From assembly GCF_037975245.1 (NCBI RefSeq), contig NC_092578.1, positions 12,380,321 through 12,444,320 on the forward strand: 64,000 nt of DNA. The letters run 5' to 3'. This document shows positions 46,998 through 61,900 of the stretch, piece after piece. The notes below the pieces were generated by a model. It was not told the origin of the DNA, did no database searches, and saw nothing but the letters and a program-made list of their open reading frames with translations. The first letter of the stretch is position 1. Each line of letters starts with the position of its first letter. This DNA comes from Apostichopus japonicus. Taxonomy: Eukaryota; Echinodermata; Holothuroidea; Aspidochirotida; Stichopodidae. Position numbers and translations under genes: made by a program.

Positions 46998-49900
46998 CTA
47001 AATAGTCAAAGAAGAAGAAGATTAAAATGATGCATTATCAGTTTATAGGAAAGCAATTTATCGAATCAACAAGCATTTTTATTTCTTGAAAAGAATTTTG
47101 TGATGATGTGGAAGTTGCCAGTTTGGGATTGTATCATATTCCACCATGAAGACAAGAAAATCATGTAATATCTAATGTTAGTTTTTCTTCTTTCATCAGT
47201 GTTACAACAGGTACAAATACCTCAATAAAATATGTTGCTTTTCAAGAGGAATATCAGCACTAGTTTTCAACATCTACATCAACAACACCATAATAACAGA
47301 TGCACAATACTAGCATATGCAACTAGGTCTACCCTAATTTGCAGTTTGAATGACCGTGGATTAAAAACGTTTCTGTCATCAATAAGTTGGCTCATGATCA
47401 GTGGATGCCACCATTTTGAGTGAGAAGGAATAGCTAATATGGAACACAACACATGTACAGTATCTCATGGTTAGAGCAATAGACTTGTATAATAAAGAAA
47501 CTCAACCAGCTGCTTTGAAAGGAAAATCCAGAGGATAGTTTACTTTTTCTTGGGAATTTTTGTTTTTGTTTTCATCCAAAAACATTTTTGTCCAAATTTA
47601 TAATTGTAATCCTCAGTGTCATTAGAAATTTGTTAAATTCAATGCATCTTTACCATTATGAGGTGAAAAATGTATTTTGTGATAACATTGTATTGCTGCT
47701 GGAAGCATACTTGAATGGTAATATCTTCAATCACAAAAGGACCCACTGAAGGACTGTTTTTATCACACAGGGTACCTTCTTTCTCTATATTCAAGTGATG
47801 TTGACTTTCTCATATTAAAACACCATAGAAACGGGGAGAAAGTTACAACCAAGATGAGCCTACAAAGATTTGGAAATTTTTTTACATACATGGCAGAAAT
47901 ATCAAACTTGAAAACAATCACTCTTCACTTTTTCTTTCTAGTTTTGTTTTTCACAACAAATGTATACATTTGCACATGATAAACCAGAAGGCCGGAAAGG
48001 AACAATGGAGGCAAACTTTGAAAGAGCAGAAACATAGTTTGCCTAGTATGGAATTGCAATAGATTTCCTCTGGAGTGACAAACCTTATACAAATAAATGC
48101 CACATGTCTCACGCCATTTTAAAATTTCTATCACACTCAAACAGATCAAGTTTATTATTACCGAAAATTCAAAGTTTATGTCATGATAAAATGTACTTGG
48201 AAAAAGCAATTATACTTTGCCTCTCTGTTGCCCCATGTCCGTTACCTTCACCCCCTTCCTTTCCTCCTTATCTACTTCAATATTCTTCATCTTACTTTTC
48301 TGTCCAGAAACTTTGAATACAGCTGCATGTCTTCCTCCCAGTTGATTGGTTTCTTGGGAATGCTGATGGCAGCTCTCTGTTCATCTTTGTGGATTGGTGG
48401 TGGAAGAGCGAGTAACCTCATCATGACTGGTGAACCGACCTGTACACGACTTGTCAGATGACTAATGTTATGAAAACCAAAAATATGTATTAATGTTGAA
48501 TAATGTATCCTAAATAAGTATATTTATTTATATTTATATCTATTTATTTGCTTAGGGCTTTTGGTTATTGGTTAAATCCAACATGGTAACTTTGGCCCAC
48601 CTATATCATTGACTAGAAAATTTTGTTTGCATGAACTTGTTTCAGAGTAGAACTGTTAAAGTTGTTTCCACAATAGAAGCGGTCTGCAAATAGCATGAGG
48701 TTGTATTTCTGGCTATATTAAATCACTGCTAGGCTAACTTCAATTCCTACTTTACAAATAAATGCTCTGATGTGATTACTAATAAACCCTTGTTTGCAGC
48801 CTACCATTGGGAGAAGTCTTGAAAAAGTCAATATTGACATGGCAACTGTTAAACTTATGACCATTAATATTGGTTTTTGACACTTTTTGTCACCTGATTG
48901 AAGAGCAGATTCATGAATGAGATGAATGAAGGTTAGATGTCTCTTCAAAAGCATTGTTTTCAGCACATGAAATTCAAAACAGATGCTATTTTATCTTTAT
49001 CTACCATTCAGCTTCCTACCCATCTGACAGGTAGCTTGTTTCCCCTATACACACCCATCTCACCATCTTTATCTACCATTCAGCTTCCTACCCATCTGAC
49101 AGGTAGCTTGTTTCCCCTATACACACCCATCTCACCATCTTTATCTATCATTCAGCTTCTTACCCATCTGACAGGTAGTATGTTCCCCCTATACACACCC
49201 ATCTCACCATCTTTATCTATCATTCAGCTTCCTACCCATCTGACAGGTAGTATGTTCCCCCTATACACACCCATCTCACCATCTTTATCTACCATTCAGC
49301 TTCCTACCCATCTGACAGGTAGTATGTTCCCCCTATACACACCCATCTCACCATCTTTATCTATCATTCAGCTTCTTACCCATCTGACAGGTAGTATGTT
49401 CCCCCCATACACACCCATCTCACTATCTTTATCTATCATTCAGCTTCTTACCCATCTGACAGGTAGCTTGTTTCCCCTATACACACCCATCTCACCATCT
49501 TTATCTATCATTCAGCTTCTTACCCATCTGACAGGTAGTATGTTCCCCCTATACACACCCATCTCACCATCTTTATCTATCATTCAGCTTCCTACCCATC
49601 TGACAGGTAGTATGTTCCCCCTATACACACCCATCTCACTATCTTTATCTATCATTCAGCTTCTTACCCATCTGACAGGTAGTATGTTCCCCCTATACAC
49701 ACCCATCTCACTATCTTTATCTATCATTCAGCTTCTTACCCATCTGACAGGTAGTATGTTCCCCCCATACACACCCATCTCACCATCTTTATCTATCATT
49801 CAGCTTCTTACCCATCTGACAGGTAGTATGTTCCCCCCATACACACCCATCTCACTATCTTTATCTATCATTCAGCTTCTTACCCATCTGACAGGTAGTA

Positions 49901-52900
49901 TGTTCCCCCTATACACACCCATCTCACTATCTTTATCTATCATTCAGCTTCTTACCCATCTGACAGGTAGTATGTTCCCCCCATACACACCCATCTCACT
50001 ATCTTTATCTATCATTCAGCTTCTTACCCATCTGACAGGTAGTATGTTTCCCCTATACACACCCATCTCACCATCTTTATCTATCATTCAGCTTCTTACC
50101 CATCTGACAGGTAGTATGTTCCCCCCATACACACCCATCTCACTATCTTTATCTATCATTCAGCTTCTTACCCATCTGACAGGTAGTATGTTCCCCCCAT
50201 ACACACCCATCTCACTATCTTTATCTATCATTCAGCTTCTTACCCATCTGACAGGTAGTATGTTTCCCCTATACACACCCATCTCACCATCTTTATCTAT
50301 CATTCAGCTTCTTACCCATCTGACAGGTAGTATGTTCCCCCCATACACACCCATCTCACTATCTTTATCTATCATTCAGCTTCTTACCCATCTGACAGGT
50401 AGTATGTTCCCCCTATACACACCCATCTCACTATCTTTATCTATCATTCAGCTTCTTACCCATCTGACAGGTAGTATGTTCCCCCCATACACACCCATCT
50501 CACTATCTTTATCTATCATTCAGCTTCTTACCCATCTGACAGGTAGTATGTTTCCCCTATACACACCCATCTCACTATCTTTATCTATCATTCAGCTTCT
50601 TACCCATCTGACAGGTAGTATGTTCCCCCTATACACACCCATCTCACTATCTTTATCTATCATTCAGCTTCTTACCCATCTGACAGGTAGTATGTTCCCC
50701 CCATACACACCCATCTCACTATCTTTATCTATCATTCAGCTTCTTACCCATCTGACAGGTAGTATGTTCCCCCTATACACACCCATCTCACTATCTTTAT
50801 CTATCATTCAGCTTCTTACCCATCTGACAGGTAGTATGTTTCCCCTATACACACCCATCTCACTATCTTTATCTATCATTCAGCTTCTTACCCATCTGAC
50901 AGGTAGTATGTTTCCCCTATACACACCCATCTCACTATCTTTATCTATCATTCAGCTTCTTACCCATCTGACAGGTAGTATGTTCCCCCTATACACACCC
51001 ATCTCACCATCTTTATCTATCATTCAGCTTCTTACCCATCTGACAGGTAGTATGTTCCCCCTATACACACCCATCTCACTATCTTTATCTATCATTCAGC
51101 TTCTTACCCATCTGACAGGTAGCTTGTTTCCCCTATACACACCCATCTCACTATCTTTATCTATCATTCAGCTTCTTACCCATCTGACAGGTAGTATGTT
51201 CCCCCTATACACACCCATCTCACCATCTTTATCTATCATTCAGCTTCTTACCCATCTGACAGGTAGTATGTTCCCCCTATACACACCCATCTCACTATCT
51301 TTATCTATCATTCAGCTTCTTACCCATCTGACAGGTAGCTTGTTTCCCCTATACACACCCATCTCACTATCTTTATCTATCATTCAGCTTCCTACCCATC
51401 TGACAGGTAGTATGTTCCCCCTATACACACCCATCTCACCATCTTTATCTATCATTCAGCTTCCTACCCATCTGACAGGTAGTATGTTCCCCCTATACAC
51501 ACCCATCTCACTATCTTTATCTATCATTCAGCTTCTTACCCATCTGACAGGTAGTATGATTGCCAAGATGTAGGAAGTCCTTTGAAAGAGTGAATGGTCC
51601 TCTCAATTCCTTGCACTGTAACGTCTGATTCCCCAACCTTCTGGTGTCTTTCTTCTAAATTTTTCTATGAAAGAAACAAAACTATGAATTAAGTTGCCCC
51701 ACTTCATGTTTTTTTCAGAGTTCTTTTAAAACAGGTACTAACTAAGACCTATTATAAGACCAAACTGCAGGAGTTATCAGCTAGAATTTGACAAAACAAC
51801 AAACAAACGAATATTTACTGCAACTCTGGCTGGGTTTCCATGGGATGTAACATTTTCAGCTAGTATGATTGACATCTATACAATATACAGTACTGCAATA
51901 GCATAGCACAAATATCAACACAAAATGATACATAATGGAACACCCAATATATTTCAAAAATATACTCTATCCATAACTCTAGAACAGGGTTGTCCAACCT
52001 TTTGCAGAGGAGGGCCGCATGGAATGATTATGATGAAGGAGGGGGCCGCATGAACCCTACGCTCAATTTTTCGATTTTTTGCCCGAAGCACAAGGCAACA
52101 AAATGTCAGCACTGTGCGCGGAGCGCACTGATTTATTTACCTTCCTGATAAAACAGATGAATAAAGTCCAGCCGCCACCTCCCCCCCCCCTCCGCTGAGA
52201 GTATCACACAAACTAACCTGTATGCAGTTTTTTCAACCCAGAAGGTTCGAATGATTGATTATATAGCTTCAAATTGTTATAAATAAATCTGCTCACTAAA
52301 ATTTCGCACCGTAGAGCATCTCTGGCGGGCCGGACGCAACCCTGCGGCGGGCCGGACTTTTGCCCGCGGGCCGTAGGTTGGACAACCCTGCTCTAGAATA
52401 TCATCATTTTGTACAGAAACTGTTACCGTACATATTTGGAATTTGTGTAGTATTTTGCCAATTATGTTTTTCTATGTATGAGCAGATGCATTATTCCCTG
52501 GTAGTTTGTTGAATCAACTAACAAAACGTCTACTATCACATTCCACTAATTTTGACAGTTATCTGAGATTTATCTCCGTCTCTCACAGATGTGAAACTAA
52601 TACAAACAGAATATAAGATGACATGAATGAATAATGAAACACAGAACCCACTAAGCAATCGCTCATAAATATTCATGTACCTCTTACACCATAAAAAATA
52701 CAGCAACTCATTTTACCCAATTGCAGGAAATTTTAGGAGTATAATATTCATTCTACGGTTGTCATATTTGTGGTAGATCAGCATTGATGTTCCCCTATAC
52801 TGAATATCAGGTGTAGAAACATCCTTCTATGTGGGTGATTATTAATTGATCTGCAGTCATTACAATACTGAAGCTGTTTCCATGTAAATCAACCAAACTT

Positions 52901-55900
52901 GTGTCTATACCTTCTTGTGTTAATTCTGAGCATTCATGTACTCATGCGGCTAGAAAGTCACTACTCATTTTCAAATACAGAATCATAATCTAACTGAGCA
53001 ATGCACGCATCTTTAAAGTTGCATTTTACATTGTGTTGTCATCCTCACCATGCAATCCATATCAACACATTATTGGATTCACTTCAACATAGGATATAGA
53101 TATGTGTGTGTGTGTAGTAGTTGGCTGATCCTAAGAAGCATGTTCATTAACCATTAAATCCAATTCAAACAATATTGAGCACAACAAAGTTTTAAGCGAT
53201 CCTTTTACTTTCTCAAAAAATGGTAAATTTTTGTGTGGCTTATTTTTTTCCATTCCTGTTATGATTTAGGGGAATGAAGAAACTGAGGTTTTTCCTGGAC
53301 TTACCGTTCCTTTACTAAGACCAGAAAGATATTATTATGTAATTATTACCTTGTCACATCATTATCTTGTAAATGAAATGAATACTTACATAGGATGCAG
53401 TACAGAGAGCAGCTTCCGAATCGAAAGATAAAAAGTTTAGGTTTGAATAATTTTCTCCTTTTTTAATCATCACCCTCTGAAGAAGTAAGTTTGAACCTGT
53501 TGGTAGAAATGAAAATATATTTTGCAAATTTGAAATATCACAATACCATGTCAAGAATTTCAACACCAAATCTTCAATAAATTTCCATGACGACAGCCAA
53601 CAAATATACATAAAATTAATTTATTAATAGAAAAACAAATGCTTGGGCCACCCTGCTGCTTTGATTCACACAATGTAATGATGTCCTGCACTACAGCAGT
53701 GTGTACTAAAAAACAATTTACAAGAAAACTGGATTATCCAGACCTCTTTTATCAGGATCCTGGATTATCCAGATATGTGGATTATCCAGACTCCAAATCC
53801 AGCATTCATAATTCAATACTGCACATGCCTGTTCAGTACAGTCAACAAATGAAACTTTTCTTGTCGTAAACAACAAAGCACCTTTTGTACAGTTTTTTCA
53901 ACACTCATGCAACAACTGTAGGCAAATTACTATATTCCACATTATAAAACACATTAATTATGCTGGACATATATCAGGACATAAAAATGAATAACAAAAA
54001 ATCTAAAATTAAAGCAGATTTACCATGGGGATTGATGATTATGGTGAAAATTTCAGCAATATGGCCATTACTGTACTTAAAGTTAAGTTAATCCATCTTA
54101 AAACTTAAAATGCAGGTCTTGAAATGATCACAATCTGTAGAACTACACACTGCAGATGACGATGACCGTTTACACTGTCATCGGAAGGTAACCTCAATGC
54201 CTCCTAAACTCACTAACAATGCCACGCAGCAATTGCTGTTCCATTCCTCAATCAGCCTGCAAGCATTAAATAATAATTACTTGTGAATGGAGACAGTTCT
54301 AAACTTGGAGGAATATTCACATAGGACACACTGTACATTAGATTTGTTTTTGATGCAAACTAGTTACATATTGCATATTACTTGAACCCAATAACAAAGA
54401 ATTAGTTATTAGAAATGGAGTCATGGTGAGATAAGACCCACAGTTCAGATTGTGTCACAATCACGGATGACCTTTGCAACGATTTAACCTCCAATGTTCC
54501 ATAAGAACTTACTGTGATTCCAAGTGGCCGATACCTGAAAGAATCATCTTTTGACACAACATTGCTTGGGCAAAATACACTACTGTTACTACTATATTTG
54601 CAATTGAGACAATAGCTGTATTTTTAACACAGCCAGCAAATGAGAGACAACTATGCCCCCAAAAGACATGCTCATTTTGCTAATGTCAATGCGACTAAAA
54701 TGGCTCATAGATAAATACTTACTAAAGGAAACTTATATTCTTTTATAAGACAGGCATTTCTTGGTTTGATATGTTGTACAGTGCAGTTTGTAGCCCTTCA
54801 TATGTATATAACTAAGTAAGAATTCTGAGCATTGTTAAAAAAAAAAAAAAAAAATTAAAATAAAAACTTGTGAAAGGCACAAATCCAGTATGTGTGTATT
54901 TAACCACTAACAATCCAAATCTGTATTCAAGCAAGTGAGGCTGATATATTCTGATATTTATCTTACCTTCTGAAATGAACCCATTCATGGCCTCCACACT
55001 AAAGGTCTGTTCTGTTCTCGTGGTATTCTGATGTAGACAACATGAAAAAAGAGAAATTACTTGCAATGTAACTAATGTACCTGCAGTTTCCATCTACACT
55101 GTAATGACTAACAATGTAAAATCTGAAAAAATGCATACATGTGTGGAGTTAAGAATTCTAAAGGAAACGGATATAAGGATCATTGAGAGACCCATTTTTA
55201 GAGAGATATTTCGCTGGGAAGAATGGGTTATATAATGATATGCAGCAGGGATATATATTTTGCTTGCACTGATGCAGGATGAGACCTTGGAAACATTTCA
55301 AAGAGGTTGATAAGTATCCTCATGTTTGAGGTTTAATGTAGTATGCAGCATTTATCTCCATGCTCTATGCCCTAGACTTTAAAACATGCATCAGCTTTCA
55401 TATTTCTCTTTTCATCATATAGCTCTTCTTCCTTTGAGAATCACGGAAAGAAGCTTAATATATTAATTGCTTGAGCGTCAACACCAAACAAATCGCTTGG
55501 TCAAATCTCACCTTGATGTGATTTATTGCGTATTTGAAGATTTTGACTTTTGGCTAATTGCTTTTGTATGCAGGTTCATTAGAATGCATTATGTGGTTCT
55601 TGTTTGTTATGTTCAATGCTGTGTATTGCCTCTAATTGTAATTCTTGGAGCTGAATGGAACTCATAAAATGCATTACAAATATCCATCCAACCAGAAACA
55701 GACTTTTTGCATAAAGTCGGCATGCAGTAAGCTGGATCCCATTGTTCCATAATGTGCAGTTTGATTATCATAATATACCTGCACAGCAAATCGATATTAT
55801 ACTTGACTTAATCGATGAAAAAAATAGGGAGCATCGACTCAAAGTCAGATGCAAACACTGCATAATCATCAGCTAACAGTCTTGACTAAGAGGGTATTTG

Positions 55901-58900
55901 GAACAATTAAGGGCATTAAAGTAGATTTCTTATGGAAATGTTAGCATATACCATGACTAAGAAAAACAGTACTACTAGTGTTATCCTCTATAGACTTGCA
56001 TTAAACATTATCCATTGACATGAAGATGAGAATCAAACTTCAAATGTCGTCTCATGTTGAAAGCCTCAAGATGAAATGGCATTTATTAATTCAATTACTA
56101 TAACTTCTTCTGAGCTGAATTAGAATCATGTCTAGCTTTACCTCTCAAATTAGTTCCCTGTATATCCCTACTCTAATAGTACAGAACATATCCAACACAG
56201 AAGAGCCCTACCTTAACCTAAGATATTCTCGTCTGTCACACAGTTATTGCATTGATAATCTGAAAACTGCCACTTCCACACACTGCATATGTACAGAATA
56301 AAGGTTTGCACACTCCCATGTCTAACGTCAAAACTCTCCGTATTTCACAAAGGACTGATTGAGCAAATATTTCTTAGAAATTTGGCCCCTTTTGTTTTAT
56401 AACACTTGAGAGAAGTTCTTGCTTTGGAAATATGAAAGGTGAGAAAAGTTGATGATGAACACGAAACTCAAGTGAATCTCCTTGACATTTAGTAGAAAGG
56501 CCTGTCAAAGGGGTCCGTTAGATTGTGTCCTTTGTCAAGGAAGGCTGGCCAATGAAAAATTGTTGAATGCTGACTAACTTCACACTTGCTGGGAACAGCT
56601 TGACACAATACATTGTGTAGAGATGAATTGCTTTGCATTAATCAACTTACAAATTACAAAAGTTTTACACTTCCAAAATAGAGTCCTCATAAAATGTTGG
56701 GCAAAATTAATTGTGGAGAATAATTCCCAAAAGTGACTGGTTTTGGGATTTACGAGCGACGATACTTACCTGTCTCCCACTCCACATCTGCACTTTCCCA
56801 TCTACCTAACTACACATTGGAACGTTTTAGCACTGTGCCTTTGCTCCCCGCAACCACCCACCTACACCTCCTTCTGAATATACCAACCAGGAAGAAAGCT
56901 GAACCCTTTAATAGCAAACTCAGCTTAGCGTTTTAGAATTTTTGGGAATCACATCTTGGATCTTTTCGGACACAGGAACACTTCCCCATCAAATTCAAGA
57001 AGCACTCCATAACTATCCTTTCATTTTTACCATATTTTTCACATTCTTTGCTCTCCCTGTCTGGCTGTTTTGTCCGTACACCCGTTATACATAGTTTTTT
57101 ACAGGTATCAGTTGCATTGTATATTGTAGGCGTTGCCTTCCCGACTGTTTGCCGGTTGAGGCTTGGTCTTTTTGGTAGTCTTTCTTGGACTAGGCCCCTT
57201 GGTGCTACCCCTGTAGCCCGTTCACAGGATTCCTCTGGTCTGTGGTGCGGAGGATTTGCTTTACTTAGCGCGGGCGTGTCCTACCAAGTTTGTGTTTGCC
57301 ATTTGCAAACTTTGTGTTTGGTTTCTAACCTCCTACTGGGGGGAATGCTTGCATGTACACATGGCTTACAATTACCAGGCCTCGAGACTAGCCATGAAGT
57401 TTGCCTCTAAATTTATGTTGGCGGCAGAACTGCTCATGAGGCACCACCAATAACTCCTGGAAGAGGTAGAGCAAATTCTGGACCGGGAAGCAATCCAGAT
57501 CATGTGGCTGTTGGGCTCATCTATGGGCTCATCTATGACCAATTTGCCAGAATGTCTATCAAGTTAATCGAATCTAGATGAGCTAACATACTAGCTGCAA
57601 TGAGATGGCCTGAAGGAGAGACCCAAGAGAGGCGACTCCACCTTCCGATGGGAGATGAGAACCTGTTTGCAGAGGCTGTCCAGAGGGAGTTCACCAGGAG
57701 ACTCACAGAAACGACCTCGAAAATGAGCACGTAGAGACCGAAAGACCCCAGACCAACATCAGCGGGACCGTCCACCAGACCCAGACCTACCAGGGTTAGC
57801 TGCCGTGGTCGCAGCAAAACTCTACCTCTGGCCGACAGATGCAACATGGGTCATAGAGCAACTCCGCCAAGGTTTAGACAAGGCCAATCCTCAAGCTGGG
57901 AGGCTCAAAGCTCCACCCAACCGTTGAGTACCTCCAGACCGACAATGAGACGCGGGCGGATTGGACTCGACACACCTGGCACTCAGCTGTCCAGATCCTC
58001 CTTTGATGCCCGGCCTTGGGTGTGCCCACCCTAACACTGTCAACCTGATGGCAGGGGGAAGATTAATACACTATGTCCATCAATGGAAAATCTTGGGTCT
58101 GGTTGCTTGGGTGCTGGACGTGGTATCAATGGGATATCGCATAGAGTTTATCACCACACCTCACTTACCTCCAGAGGGCGGAGGAAGGATAACCACCACA
58201 ACACCGATGACCCGGACCACCAGAAATCCAGGCATTGTTGGACAAGGGCGTAGTGAGGACAACAGGAAGGGAGGTACCACTCTTCCTTTCGTCTTTCTTC
58301 CTCACACACAATAAAGTACAGTTCTGGAGGCAAATCCTGAACTTGAGGCCCTTAAACAGAGCGTTTATCGAACCAAAATACTTCAGGATGGAGACACTCT
58401 CCATCACCATTCCATCCCTCAACAGGGTAATGTGGGCATCGAGGATAGATCTGAAGGACACCTACCTTCAGGTACACATCCACCCAACACACAAATGTTC
58501 CTCGCATTCAACTACAGAGGAACAGATTTCAAATTCATCGCACTCCCATTCGGCCTTTTCACCTCACCGAGGGTATTCACCCAGGTAGCCAGTATGGCAG
58601 TTAAAGAGCTCCGCCACAGAGGACTCCCTCTTTGTATATCTACACTACTGGTTGGAGCTAGGTGAGTTGCACCAAGATGTGTCAAACAACACCAAACTAA
58701 CAGTAGACCTCCTGAGGAACCTAGGATGGGTGATACACAAGGAGAAATCAAAGCTGACACCGAGTCAGCAAAGCAAGTACCTCAGGGCTCACCCTGAATT
58801 CACTGAGGGATCGATCAGTCCGTCATCAGAAAGGGTTACTCAGCTCACACAGCTGGCCCTGCATGTGCTCAACAAATGCTTGTCGAAGGCAAAAACCTAG

Positions 58901-61900
58901 CTACAGCTTCTAGGCCTGCTGGCCAGCCTTGTAAACATCATTCCATGCTGCAGGTTGTGGATGAGGCCAATCCAAGTACATCTATTAACCTTCTGTCCCA
59001 ACGGGTCCAACCTCGAGAGATGAGTCCGTATATATCTCCATTAGACCCACAACATCTGCTATGGTGGGCAACTCCAAAGAACTGGGCCAAGGGAAGACCT
59101 TTCCACCAAGACAGGCTCCTAACATCAATCACTTCGGACGTGTGGAGCATAATCAATCTAAACACGTTTTTCTTCATTCCATTTTGCAAAGGCTTCAAGA
59201 TTCGTAAATCAGCTCTGCAAAGATAGTATACATCCACCATTCCTCCTCGTTATCTCTCAATTTATAACACTATAAGAGAATTAGTAAATGTTTGTGGTCC
59301 CCTGATGAGTCTACACAGCACATTTTACACAGCCACTTTCATTGATTGTAAATATTTGACGTTACACAACCACTTTCACTGATTGTAAATATTTGACGCG
59401 AAACAACAAGTACGGTTTGATATGGGAATCTACAGAGCAGTGAAGTGTCCTTGATAAGAGCAGGTAATGATGCAATCAAAGTTAAGTGGAACTCTTGAGA
59501 GAGTAAAAAAAAGGGACTCTCTGAAGAAACTAATCAGTGATTGCACCAGCAGACTATATACATATATATAAAGCATTGTCACATGACTGTCTGTATACCA
59601 ATCAAGTAAGGTCTCTGATAAACTAAAGCACATTTGGCTGTAGCACTGAGAGCAATTTAGAAAATCATCATATATGTTTGACAGTAACTCCACGAGTGCT
59701 GTAGTTCCGGGTTGTGGTGTTTACTGATGCTATTCTTGCTCTTCGACTGACTCTTAATGTAAACATTCATGATATTGAATTGTACATAAGTACCATGAGG
59801 GATAGGCCATGTCATCAATTGTAAACAGGAAATGGTGTCCAACAGAAAGAAATTGCAAAGGGCTCCTTCTGTTAGACTGCAAAAACAATGAAGAAAAAGG
59901 CGAAAAGTCTTTGTTCTTACCTCTCCTTGTGAAACGATTCTGTTCATGATGTATTGCCCGTCTTGTATTGTTACAAACGTCTTTTTATCCAAGTGATTGT
60001 CTTCAAGCTGTTCAAAGGAGCGAAAACAAAATGATTTATGGCATGAGCTATATGAATACAATTAATGAAAACAGCTGATTGCATGTATAAATAAAGTCAC
60101 ACAACCCTAAAAGGCTAAAGCACATCCTATCGGACCCACCATTCTTTCTCTTTAAAAATAGTAGTGACTTTTTCAAATGCTATAAGCTTATCCCCTCGTC
60201 CAAAATGATGTGCTTACATTACAGTACCTCATCTAAATGTTACACTTGTTTTAAATGTGTTCTGAATACAACATGTAAGAGTTACATGTTGCAAAGAATT
60301 AATGACATTTGCATATATAGAGGTGTATAGATATGCAGAGAGTTCTGTAGATGTTACATCTCGGGTGTATAGATGTTACATAGGGTTTTATAGATGTTAC
60401 ATAGCAGTCTATGGATGTTACCTTGGGTTCTACAGATGTTACATAGCAGTGTGGATGTTACATTGCTTTCTATATGTTACATAGCAGTCTATGGATGTTA
60501 CCTTGCTTTCTATAGATGTTACATAGCAGTCTATGGATGTTACATTTGGTTCTATAGATGTTACATAGCAGTCTATGGATGTTACAATTGGTTCTATAGA
60601 TGTTACACAGAGGTCTATGGATTTTACTGTACATATGATTCTCTCCATGTTACATATTCTCTACAAGTCACATCATTACCTGTAAATTGTATGGAGTGTT
60701 GCTGCACAGAGTTTACTAAATGTCGCATACAGTTTACTAGAAATTTTTCTTACATATTGTAATGTCCACAACATTACGTCAGTCAATGCCAGCATGTTTA
60801 GTAAACCAACACTTACCTTAACATACTCATGGTGCTGTTGTTCCAAGGTTTTCAAATTATGTGTAACATATGCTAAGAAAACAAAAGAAGAGGAATTAGT
60901 CAATCAAAACCGTTCTGTCTAAGGTTGAAATACCTTACTTCCTTTGAAGACTCCAAAATGTAGGAAATGTACGTACAAAACCACATTTCTCTTTGACAAG
61001 CAAGGGAACCACTTTATCAAAGATTGTTGAATGTACTACTCTATATACTATATAATATGGTGAGACCAGAATTAACAACTTCACTATTTAACTATAAGGA
61101 ATACACAGGATGTCTTAGAAGGTCAATATGACAATTTATTCTATGTCATCTGTTTCAACTAGAGCAGGGTTTCCCTAACTTTATCCCCCTGCAAACCCCC
61201 TGTGGATGTCAGAGTTGTCCACAAACCCCCAACTTTTCGAGACATGATCTGAGTCATTATTATACTATAATACGCATAACAGTGCTTCGTAAAAGATCAA
61301 GTTCAAAGTGTAATATTGTAATGAAAAAAAACAAAAGATGAACAAATATTTATTTGGAAACTTGAAGATCAGTTCATGAATTGTACCACGCATCGATTAC
61401 ACATCACACACGATGAGACTATGGAACGCGAAAAGAGTTTGTCGACAGGTACTACTTTTGTTCATTACTAACTTATATGATATATCAGATTTTAGTTCAA
61501 CAAAAAGTACTCTAGTTTTGACTTTCAGAACGGTGTCACTGGGATGGATTCACGCACCCCCTGGGGGTTCGTGCACCCCAGAACTAGAGGGCACAGAATA
61601 CCACTTGTTCCATAGCTCAATGAACACCATCTAAAGATCATAATTAGATGCTATTGCCACACCGTCCATGTACCTGTGACAGATGTTCCCATGGGTACAC
61701 TATCAATGGTTCCATGGCTGTTTGCATGAACCAGTAGACAATCTTGGCCCTTGTGTCTGGTGGGTTCTACTGTGATGGAGAACTCTCCGAGTTCTTTACC
61801 AGTGTCAGAAATAGTAACCAAACCGTCACCAAATAACGATTCTTTAACTTCCTCAGCAGCTTCAAGAAAAGAAAAAAATAATTAACTAAAAGTGTAACAG

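Noticed and set aside
48992-51558. CRISPR-like regular array
   Set aside because: Units are contiguous 72-bp copies without unique spacers, in a eukaryotic intron.
48937-51573. 878-codon open frame on the plus strand with a 24-residue repeat
   Set aside because: It is the translation of the 72-bp intronic minisatellite. The period is a multiple of three, so one stop-free unit gives a long frame. It lies antisense to a CATIP intron and has no signal of a gene.
57533-58760. Minus-strand frames over the retroelement
   Set aside because: They are antisense shadows of the DIRS-like gag/RT region.
60302-60762. Small Tyr/Cys-rich proteins on both strands
   Set aside because: Frames are shadows of the 21/42-bp minisatellite in a CATIP intron.
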